From: Apiosordaria backusii
Lineage: Eukaryota > Ascomycota > Sordariomycetes > Sordariales > Lasiosphaeriaceae
Assembly (NCBI GenBank): GCA_030549205.1
Contig: JAUKTV010000005.1
Location: 2,418,001-2,482,000 of the forward strand
Direction of reading: 5' to 3'
DNA: 64,000 nucleotides
The notes below the pieces were generated by a model. It worked only from the letters and a program-made list of their open reading frames with translations. It was not told where the DNA came from and ran no database searches. This document shows positions 11,501 to 22,220 of this stretch, in pieces. Numbering within the stretch: position 1 is the first letter of the stretch; every line of letters begins with the position of its first letter. Position numbers and translations under genes: made by a program.

Positions 11501-11701
11501 CGTCCGGGTACGGGGCGGTCGATGGCTGCGCCGTCAATTAATTCCAGTCCGGGGCTGACGGCGGCGGTGCAAAGGCAGTTCGGGCCTGTGTCGGGGTACA
11601 ATGGAAGAGGATTGAGTCATCGTACGAGCGGGAAGTTGAGAGGAGGTGAGAGGGAAAGGGAGCGGACACCTAGTAGTGTGGGGACGAGGGCATTTATATG
11701 A
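8591..11701 (+). CDS. Large disordered fungal protein, function unknown
   Basis: A single open frame of 1,036 codons plus stop. The ATG at 8591 (MLRRRSLKSSSDLNRR) is the first in the frame; 24 codons upstream are open but have no ATG, so an upstream exon cannot be excluded. The protein is rich in Ser, Pro, Arg and charged residues, with many SRS/SLRS-type sites that look like kinase targets. There are basic clusters (RKVSKSFKTKLKSFF near residue 390) and a Gln-rich stretch (TSQQQQQWREWERQRL near residue 500) that may form a short helix or coiled coil. I see no enzyme motif, signal peptide or membrane segment. The early segment HIDPALAQRDAQIAACQAYTRA looks like the most conserved part. A cytoplasmic or cell-cortex scaffold is possible, but I assign no function. 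Confidence 0.85.
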   Translation: MLRRRSLKSSSDLNRRKSTSSTHGVRLEHIDPALAQRDAQIAACQAYTRAQSRANAEMSLFPPTPESLPTRQRSKRSSWGRDDIGSSHLNREGEQGLRRQQSVRFVGPCSVQGKKSSGVLKTEPENTSRDFKPNPASMQEECDTSSLQSYILGNDIQLPSQQSHQPRRAPPPVSVTVMATDYLNVMAAEEECYTPEDDKASAPSSYRHLRRSRSMFSSETQSIRRGQDTPTPVLNGKSLSSRPLPGAQSRRLFHSEPKQPKVEMTAPQLRAPKSMSFLRNRHLLRSGSSTGHDNSTRVACVAEASDVNEGHFETAEHGKLPSGSKTAALFGSRSRRVGSGMRKSLRSSSSESPPPEKAPLPLAEKPDGLKHKARKVSKSFKTKLKSFFTLSRSEEEPPSIPSQHIEAQKTHVTESFGNAISHTLGMEEDVQSEDDWRPIHNVPAKIPSLQNAPPNLLHSNKGSLESLRSENQRDRQVSDESLTSWAHSGPSTLTSQQQQQWREWERQRLSIIKENGMHAPSSSIRRKALGAHLFEQPVNGADIPATPNTGTVDSQRVYSALMRRMKTLNEQVAQAVEQQPRAAWDFRETAPVVPVMGVDELTPVVAQLDGNGENSYTSNDMLDTPTRVSRKTNPGDRQRPGTSGISAPHRGYLDRARREAIGVCAAFNVDKSMASPTETEGSVSGIPEPSGKDGLPLFAPTTHHGHPGEEKAGFSRDSVALASPTSHLFRTESPYRHALQRSMEEDQKVWSRPVPVCVSSNQDSDDCTQIHAPRMNGQQSEADSDSEKDEDYTESIYSSDEVETAPAPTKSSGVASDPEHKFLAGPPVTYQPVGYRESSSVSSVDWKTWLSANIAKLDSSPTPTKPAEVEFALPTMPKNFSRGHVREAAQIYNDDDADYFELPTRKPTLPTTPLTPVEPNVLKLFPTQRSVKRTTPPSAMGKTLPENDSPGGPPPIPARSALRPSPLKISRPGTGRSMAAPSINSSPGLTAAVQRQFGPVSGYNGRGLSHRTSGKLRGGERERERTPSSVGTRAFI

Positions 11702-12018
11702 TTGGAATTGCACGAAGTTTGAGGGGGGCCACTTACGTATTGTTTGACGGTTTTGAAGGCTGTTTGCTGGTTGGGGCGAGACAAGGGTGGAAACAGAGAC
11801 AGAGGCCACGGCATTTTTGGTCGAGTATATTACTGGAGAGAAACAGCGTGTCTAATGATACAAGGAAGCTGGCTGTGTAGGTAAGGTAAGGTATTTGTTT
11901 TGTGAGGGGAGTGATCATTACCACAAAGAAGCAGGCTGATAGAGAGATAATACGGTTGGAATTGTATCATAACCATTACCATAAGCATTTCCATCACTCC
12001 TGCGTTTGCAAGGCGTGG
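11702..12018. other. Short convergent intergenic region
   Basis: The 3' ends of a plus-strand and a minus-strand gene face each other over 317 bp. Nothing else is seen apart from expected 3'-UTR sequence. Confidence 0.6.
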
Positions 12019-14325
12019 CTACATGAGTTCAGACATATGTACACTTTCGACGCGGCAAAGACGGTCTCCCACTGGCTTCCAGCGCTCGTTGCCGACGCAG
12101 GGGGTGCACCACAAGACGTCGGTGGGGTCGACGGTGCGTTTGATGCGTTTGCTGCGGGTTGTTTTGTCAACACTTGTAAATTATGGAGAGTGACCATTTT
12201 ACTTACAGCCGGTCGTAGTTGTCTCCCCAGAATTTATGCTGCCAGCCTTCATCTTCGACGGGGCTGGCCTAGGAATTTTAGGAGGGTTGTTAGTGAAAGG
12301 TGTTTTGGTTGGGTGATGTGTTGATTTGCCCCTGAATGCCAAGACAAAAAGGAAAGCCCCTGAACAGTGTTCACTCACAACCTGGAGGTGCTGTTCTTGC
12401 CACCAACCACCAAAATTGCAAAAGAAAAACATGACATGACATGATAGAATGAAGTGAAAGGTTAAAAAGAAAGAGAAAGTGAAGCCGTACCTCATTCATG
12501 TAAGCCCCCGTATTCGGAGCCAGCTCTTTGAGGAATTTATCCTTTTCCGCGGCTCGTCGGTATGCCTCTGCTTTTGCGGTTGCGTTGAGTGGTGGAAACC
12601 CTTCCCCGAACACTTTCAGGTACACTTTTTGTTAGTCCTCAACTCACACTGTTATATCCGATTATGGTGGGTAGAGTGTGGAGAGGAGAGGAGACATACC
12701 AATATGCAGATAAGTCTTCCTCCAAGCGGGCAAGACACTGGTTTTGAATTGGTTGGGGTGGTTGTGCACGCCCGGCCCGCTGACGAGATGGGCGGCGATG
12801 ACACCGCCTGGTTGGGTTTCGTTTTCACCAGTCCCCCCGTCAGGCCCCAAAGAGACTTTTTGGTAGGTTTCGGAGAGCTTGGTGAGGTTTTGGGTTAGGG
12901 CTGGGCCGTCGAGGAGGCGGCCGTAGGGGATGATGTTGTTGCCGGCGGGGGTGGTGTCGTGGTGGTCGGTGAAGTAGGCTAGAAAGGAGGGGTAGGAGGT
13001 GGGGAGGGTGAGGATGGTGAAGTTGTTGGTTGTGAGGTCGAAGGTGGAGGAGAGGTTGGAGAGGATGGGGGTCCAGAGGGAGAGGATGTCGTTTGGGAAG
13101 GGGAGGGAGGTGGTGTTGGAGGGGGGGGATTGGAAGATGACGCAGGACATGAAGAAGCCACCTACGGAGGCGTTGGTGCCGGGTATGAGGTTGATGGGGG
13201 TTGATGGGGGGAAGAGGAAGGCGTATCCGGAGAGGCCGGAGGCACTCAGAGAGGGGAATTGGGAGGTGATGTAGGCTTGGAGGGGGAAGACGACGGAGGA
13301 GGTGTTGGCTAGGGGGGTGAGGACGAAGACGCTGAGGTGGGAGAGGCGGGGGGTGGGGTGGGTTTTGAGGGTGAAGGTTGTGGGGATGGCGAAGGTTGAT
13401 CCGCCTCCCTGTTGGGGAGAACATGTGTTAGTGAAAGGGGTATAGAAAAGGGGGGAAAGGGAAGGCTTACACCGAGGATAGCCCAGAATAGGTCTTGGTT
13501 TTGGCAAGAGTTGGCGGTTATTATCTCTCCTGACGGGGTTACGGCTTCTATTTCAACGACTTGGTCTGCTGCCATGCCGTAGTGGGGGGATAGCAAGGAG
13601 TGCCCGCCGCCGGTGAGGTAGCCGCCGAGGGCGACTGTCTTTCCCCCGCCGCCGACGATGGTTTGGTTTATTTCGTCGAGGCGAGTGTAGATGTCCCACA
13701 TTTGGCTGCCGCTGCCTGCTGTTAGATATGTGCCTGGGAGAGTGCTCTTGCATTTCTTGGGACGGAAGCCTGAGCCGTGGTATTTCCAGTCTTTCAGGTT
13801 GTGAACCCAGATTGACAACGAGTTGGGGGCGTTGGAGCGGCCGATAAAATCATGACCCGTGTTCTTTACCACAAGACGGATGTTGTGCTTTTTGGCAAAC
13901 TGGACACCGAGCTGGACATGGCGGGCAGTCGTAGCGTTTATAACGAAGAGAGGATATCCCTGACCGCTGCATGGATAACCTTGATAAGGAAGGCAGGTAT
14001 CGTTGTTCCAGTTGTTCCAGTAGGTTGAGATGGGGTTGGTGTGGTGGTAGTCGAGGCTTGACCAGTTGGAGATGAGGTTGGGGCATTCTGCGGCGTCGTA
14101 GGTCGGCTGTCCGGGATGGCAGACAGCTCCTGGAGGAGGAGGCTGTAGTAGTCTTCCGGCAAGCGACTCATTGAGACGTGCCCAAGATGCTGGCGAGGGC
14201 CAGTCTGGTGTGCCGGGGACGGCTTTGCAGTGTTGCTTGTGGGAGCTAGAAGCCGAGGTCAATAACGGGGAGCATGATAGGAGGCAGGCAGCGAGGCCAG
14301 GAAGCCAGCCCCGAGAAAAGATCAT
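12019..14325 (-). CDS. Secreted FAD-linked oxidase, isoamyl alcohol oxidase (MreA)-like, PCMH + BBE domains
   Basis: Five exons on the minus strand: 14325-13471, 13408-12700, 12612-12491, 12268-12207 and 12151-12019. All splice phases agree and give 626 residues. The N-terminus MIFSRGWLPGLAACLLS is a signal peptide. The PCMH-type FAD domain carries the covalent-flavin histidine in VVKNTGHDFIGRS and the glycine-rich ALGGYLTGGGHSLLS. The second, cysteine, attachment site of bicovalent members is replaced, so a single His-FAD link is expected. The C-terminal BBE segment reads FWGDNYDRLKRIKRTVDP, then DVLWCTPCVGNE. Many N-x-S/T sites fit secretion. Exon 3 has two in-frame acceptors 12 bases apart; I chose the one giving HIVFGEGFPPL. 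Intron 3 (12490-12269, 222 bp) is rather long. The substrate is unknown; small alcohols or oligosaccharides are the family range. Confidence 0.88.
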
Positions 14326-16263
14326 GACGACTCGGATGAACGCTGTAGGGCTTGAGATGATAGATGGGAGGGAGCATACGATCTATGTACTCGATGTCTT
14401 CGAAACAGTCAGGTCAACTCGATTTATATCGGTTTCTTCCGGCCGCGACGGTCAAGGCTAGGGTGTGATTCCAAGGGGATCGACCCCCAAAGAGAAAAAG
14501 ACGCGTAAGGAGGAAACCATCACCGATATTATGTCTTCATCCCTGTTTTTTCCTCCAGCCTCGAGGTATGCCCGTCCACAAAATACCCAGTCAACTTACA
14601 ACCCTAACTACACCTCATGTACCACACAGCGAGACATCCATCGTATTCCTCGCAAGTGCATCCCGTTGGTCAACATCCGTAGACAATGTGGGGCAGCCTA
14701 CCGGTATGCTTGGCTCCGTTCAAGGTTGCCGTAAGGCTGAACGGTTGCGGGACAGACAGGCCCCCACTACGGGGACGAGAAGCCGTAGAAGTTCTTCTGC
14801 GCACCGCATCAACACCGACACCGATAAGATCAGTACGAGATGGAATCAGCAAGTGTTGCAACAAGGACGCTCCTCAGACCAATGTATGCGGGAATTTTAG
14901 TGATATGACTCAAGAAACAGTGATCTGTTGCCTGCTGATTACCGCCAAGTTTCTACAAGTCCCCGGTCAATTCCGAGTCCAGATGGAAGTCTGCGAACTT
15001 TCATAAGAGGACGAGGAGAAGACGGAACGAGACTCGCGGCTCAACTGAGCAACATCCACCATTACATGAGTGATTGTCGAGTCTCGGACCACTCAGCACG
15101 TGACAGGCGTGCCCCACGCGCCCAAGATTCGAGACCATCTTGGCTGGCGCTGATGTCACTTGTCGTGCCTGTCAGGGTCGCTAGTGGCATCTGACGAGGG
15201 TTGGGCTTGAGCCATAAGACACCGTCGTCATGCAGCCAACAGCCAGCGGACCGGATTTTCAAGATAAAATGTGGCATGAGTCGGCGTGGGAAGTCCATTG
15301 GAGGCTAACATTGGACACATGCCACCACGCGGGTGATGGTCTGAAAACAAACCTGGGAGGGTACGTCAGCGAAACAGCGACACCATGCAATTGATACAGT
15401 AATATCGTCAACCACAAGAAACCCAAGCGCAGGAGAGTGCGAATTGGGGCGCAGTCGTTGGCATGGCATTCTTCAAGGCGGCACTTCGGACGTTCCAGGT
15501 CGCGAAATCTCCGTTCGAGCAGCCTGCAATCAGTTGGTACATAATAACAGATGAACAGAAGAGCACATTCTGCAAACTCCCGGCCTGCTCCGTATTGTGC
15601 CAAATTTGGCTTGTCCTAATCGGCCACATCATCATTATTCGGCTATCGTGATCGCCATCGAGACTGTCCCGCAGTATGTAGAGGTTAGCTTACATGGATG
15701 CGCATCGCTATTACAGCAGATGGCTATAACCCCAGATCATCAAGAAGAAATTTATAGCAAAACATTCTTGGGTGCTATTTGTAGCCATTCTTTGTCTTTG
15801 GGTTTGAGTTGTGGCCGCGTCCGTCTGACAGGGGCTGTCCCGGCTCATCGGTTGAAGGTTCGGTTGGGCTGCTGGAAATTTTAGGTACCCCCTGGCGCAA
15901 TTTCTTAGCAGAGTGACAACGCCCTCTGACTGCATGGTTGGACACGTTGATTACCTGGCGCACAGGCATCCCTTCCACTCTGTCAGCCCCCCAACCCCCA
16001 ATCTTGCCTGCCTCTTCAGGTAAAATTGCGCCCATGACATTTTGGAGTCTCGCAGCAAACACGCGTCCGTCACTGGACTTGACTGTGCCAGCTGCATTGA
16101 TCAGTTTGGGAATCAAGTCTTGTTGCGCGTCGCCCGTTGCAGCAGCGGCGAAACGAAGCGAACCGAACTTGCCAGACCCCTCGACACTTCGTCATAAACT
16201 ATCCCACGATAACCTCCCGCGCACGAGAGAGATTAGGCACCCCTCGACGCCTTCTCGCCCAAT
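14326..16263. other. Divergent intergenic region between FAD oxidase and EFR3
   Basis: It contains the promoters of both flanking genes. No open frame here has a recognisable domain or extends through plausible introns. Confidence 0.55.
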
Positions 16264-19200
16264 ATGAACGCCCTTCAGCAAAAATGCCGGCCGAAGCATC
16301 AGGTTCTCGTCTTGAAGTGCTACCCGCGAACGGCCAAGGGAGCCGTTGACGTCAAGCCCAATTCGAGCGAGCTCAGTTACCTGCTATTCTATGCCCAATC
16401 ACGGCGGTCCAAGATCCAGAAAGTTGGCAGCTTTCTGGAGAAGAAAACAGCCAGTGATGTCTACCGGTTGAGGATAGGGTAAGCTCTGGGTGCCAATATC
16501 GCCCAAGAAAACAACTTTGAAACTGACCCAAATTCCCACAGAAATGTCCAAGTCACACTCGGCATCATAACAGCCCTGATCGAAAAAACACCCAAGGACC
16601 TCCCGCTCTTTGCGTCATGTGTTCTCAACATCCTCGAACAAATACTCAAGTCCAATGATATCACCATGGTCGAGTCATCCATCCCCACGTTTGAGGCATT
16701 TTGCGAGCACCACGACCCAACTTCGCTGCTCGGCGACCAGGCCTATCTGCGCCAGTATCTGTCCATAGTAGAGCGATATGCCTCCCTGGCCTCAACTCGC
16801 GCAATCCCCGGGAAGCTGGAGCCTAGTAAGCCATTGGCACTGCGGTGGAGAAACTCGGGTCTGGAAGCAATCAGAAGCATCGCCTCGTCCGAGGCTCTGT
16901 CCTCGGTGACGACTCAACAATACAATGTGGCTATCCCCATGATATTGGAGAATCTATGGACCGACAACGAAGACTTTTTGGATATTCTACATCAACGAGC
17001 AGAGATGGATGACAAAATAGGGGGGTCGCCATTGCTCAAGAGGCGGACAAGTATTGCTACAGTACAAACGGCTGGCACAGATGGAGAGCCAAACCCTATT
17101 GCGCTTGCTGGAACGGCTGTCGATGCGGACAAGCTGGCTGAGGAGGATATAGGCGTCCTGGCCATGCAGTGCCTCAAACAAATTTTTGTTGCCCCAAATC
17201 GACCACAAATCCACGCAGCCACCCTGGCCCTCCTGAAGTTCATCGAGGAGCGAGTGAATCAGCGCGAACCAGTGGTGAGAACCGACATGCACGGCAAGGA
17301 CAGCGGGTGGGCGATCAAGATCTTTTTGTTGGCTGCTCGTTGGACGCCAGTAGCTGATCGATTCACCATTCTGGTGACAGCAATGGACACCCTCACTTCA
17401 TACCCTTTGACGGACGAAAACCTGGAGCAACATATCGTGATGACGGCCATCATCGGTGCGCTCCTGCGCTCTGACATCAATCTGATTGGTCTCAGTGTCA
17501 TGGATATTCTTCTGCAGTTCATCGCTCATATTCGACGGCTTGTTCAGATGCCAGGGGACCCTAACAGCATGAGAAGTGAGCCCCTTAAACCCGGAATGCC
17601 GGACCCGCGTTCGCCGGCCACCCTCGAGTTCGCCGAAAAGCTTGACCGAGTTGCCGCCGAGCGCAAAAACCTGCTGCTTCGTCTTCAAGAGTGCATCGGA
17701 GACTTGGCCACACATGTGTACTACGCCGATCAGATATCGGATATGATCTCCACGATTCTTGCAAAGCTGAAACCCGCGAGGTCGAATAGCGTTTCCGGAT
17801 CTCCGCAGGGCGAGAAAGCTGATGGGACCCCTGGATCATCGGCGAATGCGCTTGCCGACGAGCACCATATTGACTCTCTCTTCGCGCTTACAGTTGCAAA
17901 AATAGCAGCTTTGAGGGCCATCAAGTCTATTCTTCTGGTAGCGAATCCCAGGAGCAAGATGAGCGGCAATGTTGGGCTTTCCAGAAACCATGTGCCAATT
18001 TCTACATGGGATGGCACTCAGTGGCTCTTGAGAGATCCGGACGGACTTGTACGCAAGGCGTATGCTGATGCCCTAGTTACCTGGCTCGACCGAGAAACCA
18101 CAAGTGCCGATGGGAGAGCCCGAGATGAGACGGCGCGGTCAGCCATGAAGAGCAAGGACGCTCAGGCGGCGGCACTTGCCAGGAGAGCTGTCTCGAGCGC
18201 TTCTGCTCGGGAGAAGCCCGTCAAGACACCACGGTCACAATTCTTACAGCTCATTCATCTTGCTATATATGACAACGCCGTTCAGTATGTGGACTACGAA
18301 ACTGACATGGTTTTGCTTCATGTTCTACTAGCCAAATTGGTCAACCAGCTTGGTATCAATTCTGTCAGGTATGGTTTGCCCATGATCTTCCGGCTCCAAG
18401 AGGATATTCAGGATGCCGAGACGCCAATCCAAAAGGTTCGCATCGGCAGCCTGGTTCATGGCTACTTATGGGTCTTGACCGAAAAGTTCGAGTTCGAGGG
18501 CGTAGCTGTCGGGAGGGCAATCCACAACGAGATTGTCCGTCGCCGCAGCAAGAACTTTTGGGTGGAAGGCATCAACATTCCTGCCCCCCTTATGGAACTG
18601 GTAGGAACGCCTGGCATGGCCCGGCCGCAACCAAGATTACCGCTCAAGGAGATCGAGTCAGAGGCGCTGCTTCCATTCGATGAGCGTGACGCACTGGTTG
18701 AGGCGGTGTGTGCAGGTTATCAGACCTTGACGACCTCACCACCGACGAGCCCGGCCGCTAGCCCCGGCCGGAGTTTTACTCACCCGATGCTGGGCGCCAA
18801 CCTGAACACGATCCCAACGATCGAGACAGAGAACGAGGTGCCTGAACATATTCGCGAGCAAATGCATAACGAGTGGAGCCGCGAGATTGTGCTGGCAGCT
18901 GTACAGAATACCAGCAAGTCCGCCTCGCTCGCCGGGTCCCGGACAACTGGCACCCGGCATGGGGCAAATGGGGGCCTTGCAGCCAACGGCAATGGTCTTC
19001 GCCCAGACAGATTCTCACCACATGGCAGCAGGACGAATCTCCGTCCTTCTACATCGCCTGCTGGTCTCCGGAAGTCGAGTTTGCGTAGTGGCCACTCGCC
19101 CGCTCCAACCAACACCACTGATGGCAAGGAGCAAGTGACGTCAGTTGAGCAGCTCAAGCTTGTCTTGTCTGGCCATCTTGCGCCGCCAACGACCTCGCAT

Positions 19201-19704
19201 GGCCAAGGGTTCCAGCAGCAGCATGAAGACTCCAGCAGTGACAGCCTTGTCAGTTATGATCTGACGCCCAGCGAGCTCTCTTTCAACCCTCCTGCTGCCG
19301 GTGAGACCACAGCGGTACCTGAGGGAGGACTGGAGTTGAATAAGGTGCCGACCTTTCACGAACGCAAGTCATCTCTTCTAGGTGGTCCCCTTAGCTCCCA
19401 TCCAACACACGAGGAGGATGAGGATGAAGATGCGGCAGTGCCTCCAGTTCCAAAGATCCCAGATGGTGTAGATGGAGTGCGCGTGCAGAAGACTTCGGCT
19501 CATGATTTCGCGACATTACCGAGGCCATCAACGTCAAAGCGGAGCCTCAAGAGCCGAGGTGGTGGTGTGGAACGTTCGCTGTCGTCGTCTTGGATGTCGG
19601 CGGAGGATAAGCTGCCGGTGATGGACCTCCAGGCGTTGTTGAAGGGGATTGACAGCCACGGCGAAGATCAGCATTTGGGGAGCATTACGAAGCCACCTTA
19701 TTAA
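16264..19704 (+). CDS. EFR3: EFR3, plasma-membrane anchor of the PI4-kinase complex
   Basis: Exons 16264-16478 and 16542-19704, split by a 63-bp intron, give 1,125 residues. The N-terminus MNALQQKCRPKHQVLVLKCY is the conserved EFR3 start, with Cys8 and Cys19 and a basic patch that suit membrane attachment. ELSYLLFYAQSRRSKIQKVG and KKTASDVYRLRIGNVQVTL follow. The first 700 or so residues are armadillo/HEAT-like helices; the rest is disordered and Ser/Pro-rich. Family knowledge: EFR3 recruits Stt4/PI4KA with YPP1/TTC7 to make PI4P at the plasma membrane. Longer than yeast Efr3 because of the tail, as in other filamentous fungi. Starting at the ATG at 16666 would lose the diagnostic N-terminus. 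Confidence 0.93.
16479..16541 (+). other. Intron of EFR3
   Basis: GTAAGC donor, CCACAG acceptor, 63 bp. Removing it joins LRIG to NVQVTL through a split Gly codon. Confidence 0.9.
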
Positions 19705-20559
19705 TCTAGTTTCCTAATTGTCGATTACTAGGCGGACGAAAACAAAGATTCAACACAAATTCGGGAGTGTCTAGGAAGGAAGGAAGAAGGCGGCCAAAAG
19801 CAACAACAGCATTTACATTTGTTTAGTTTGTCCAAAAGGGAAGAGGACAAGGGAACATGAGAACATATATTCGGGGAGGGAGGCAACTCTTTGTTTATTA
19901 ATGGTGTGGCTCATGGAAAGGGGTGGTAGTTTTCTTGGTTGATTACGAGTATCTTAAGGGGCTTAATGGTTTGGGGGTTGTAGTTGTATAGCAGTTCCGG
20001 TGGCAGGCGTCTTGATAGCACATTCAGCAGCCTTTTTTTCAGTTGTACATACATAGATTCATCTTTTGCCATGATTATTCAGGAAGAGAAAGAGAGTTGA
20101 TAAAAGCTTGGTGGTGGGAGTACCACCGTGTTTTATCATATATAATTGAATAGACTCAGGTCCACAGTAATACACGACGGTGCTGTTAAATACTATGGGA
20201 TATCTATCTCCAGTTGAAAGTGATGTCATCTCGAACGTTGATCCGGGGTTGGAGAGAGCTCCCCTCTTTAGCGGGGACCAAGATCCTCATCGATAAGATA
20301 AGGTAGCTAATCCCTGTCCACCTTACCAAGCAGCAACGACCGCCAAGAGTTTTGCAGCTTCTGGGCCGCTGTTCAGACCCTCCAAAACGTTTTCTTGTTG
20401 ATTGGTAACTGCGCAGATCGACGTGCTTCTACAGAGTATCGTGGGATTTCTTTAAGCCTTTTTGAGGAGTGCATGTATCCCCTTCCCCGACACCGAAAAC
20501 TATTCACCTCCTCCCTCTCCTCTCGTACTCCAACCCCCACCGACGGGTTTATTGCCAAC
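19705..20559. other. Intergenic region between EFR3 and ATP12
   Basis: AT-richer DNA with the EFR3 3' region, then a C-rich leader immediately before the ATP12 ATG. No further gene is seen. Confidence 0.6.
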
Positions 20560-21845
20560 ATGGCACCAGCAACAAGACACTGCCTCTCCCTGCCCCTCCG
20601 CGCGGGGAGGGCAGCCCTTACCTCCACTACCATCCCCAGAACAGCTGTCGCGAGTGACAGAAGAAGAATTCACAACAACCCGCCCCAAGAGGCAAAAGTC
20701 CAACCGGTGTATGGCACCGGTCCTCCTCCTGAGCCACCCACCCCGGCGGCGGAGTATGCGGTGGAGGAGAGGCTTGCGAGGAGGAGGAGGCAGGCGGAGA
20801 TGCTGAGGCAGGCGAGGGATATTAGGAAGAATGGTGCGAACGGTGGGGGAAAGGTAGATCCGAATGCGCCGGTGCTGAAGAGGAGGTTTTGGAAGGATGT
20901 TGCTATTAAGGAGGTTGATGGTTTGTTCCCCCCCCCTACCCTACCCTACCTTACCCTCCCCAACCCCTGACCCAACACCCTTTCTATGATGGTGCTGTTT
21001 ACTGATAATATATATGTGGTAAAGGCGCCCTCCAAATCCACCTCGACTCCCGCCCCCTCCGGCACCCAACCACAAAAGCCATCATCCGGCTGCCACTCTC
21101 CAAGCCCCAACTAGCCCACGCGCTGGCAGTTGAATGGGACCAGCTGCTCTCCGCGCAAGAAGCAACAAAGCAGCATCTCATCCCGCTCACCTCGATCGTT
21201 TGCCGCGCTATTGACATTGCCGCTGACGACGCCGCCCATCCTGACACCACCACCACTGCGCCCATCAGGGAGGCTATTGCCACGGGTCTGATGCGCTATC
21301 TCGATACAGACTCCCTCCTGTGCTGGGCCCCCCCAGCAGACGCAAACGACCCCCACGCTCCAAGCAGTTATTTAAACGACGAGGGGAAGTCACTTAGGGA
21401 TTTACAGGAGGCGGCGGCAGGGGAGGTGGTGGGGTGGTTGACGACGAGGGTGTGGCCCGGGGTGAACATCGTGCCTGTGCTGGAGGACTCTGGGTCGATC
21501 TTGCCGAGGAAGCAGGAGGAGGGGGTGAGGGAGGTGGTGCAAGGGTGGGTGTTGGGGTTGAGTAGCTGGGAGCTGGCGGGATTGGAGAGGGCGACGCTGG
21601 CGGGGAAGAGTTTGCTGATGGGTGCGAGGCTGGTTTGTGAGTGGAGTGAGGAGAGGCGGGGGTTGTTGGAGGAGGGGGAAGACAGAAGGTTTGGGGTGGA
21701 GGAGGCGGCGAGGGTGGTGAGTGTGGAGGTTGAGTGGCAGACTAGGAGGTGGGGGGAGGTGGAGGATACGCATGATGTGGAGAAGGAGGATTTGAGGAGG
21801 CAGTTGGGGAGTGTGGTTTTGCTTGTTGGGGGGAGTGGGAGGTAG
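20560..21845 (+). CDS. ATP12: ATP12, mitochondrial F1-ATPase assembly chaperone
   Basis: Exons 20560-20920 and 21025-21845 give 393 residues. The first 40 or so residues (MAPATRHCLSLPLRAGR) are basic and lack acids, a typical mitochondrial presequence. The family core is visible: RRFWKDVAIKEVDG, then LQIHLDSRPLRHP, LPLSKPQLAHALAVEWD and the SYLNDEG / WPGVNIVPVL region. Family knowledge: Atp12 binds free F1 alpha subunit in the matrix so that it can join beta. The 104-bp intron falls in a Gly codon and begins with a long C-rich tract, unusual just after a donor. The C-terminal 120 residues are very Glu/Gly/Arg-rich. Confidence 0.93.
20921..21024 (+). other. Intron of ATP12
   Basis: Starts GTTTGT, ends TAAAG, 104 bp. 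Its 5' half is a degenerate run of CCCTA/CCTTA units; the 3' half is AT-rich. Removing it restores EVDGALQIHLD. Confidence 0.85.
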
Positions 21846-22220
21846 GATATGGGAGTCTATGTATATAGATGTGGATAGAAGGAGAGTGTAGGATTTGTGT
21901 GTAGGATATGGGGTAGATGGCTGGGAGAGGCGGCCAACGTAAAAGTTACAGTCACGCAAGTCGAACTCATCGGAAATAAGCTTGAATCGTTCATTGGTGT
22001 CCTTGAATTGCAAGGTATATATATATACGTTCAGGAAAGAAAAGATACAATATTCGCCCAGAAAGATACCCGCTACCTCCAGGGACGCCTCTTACAACAA
22101 AATCTGTCTAATGTAGAGCTCCCAAATCCCAGACATGTCAGAGAGTAAAAAGAAAGAGAAAACAATCATCAATCATATCCGCTATCATCCACCCCATCAG
22201 TCATTACGCTTCGTTTGCGC
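21846..22220. other. Convergent intergenic region between ATP12 and the AAA+ gene
   Basis: 375 bp shared by two 3' ends. No gene seen. Confidence 0.6.
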
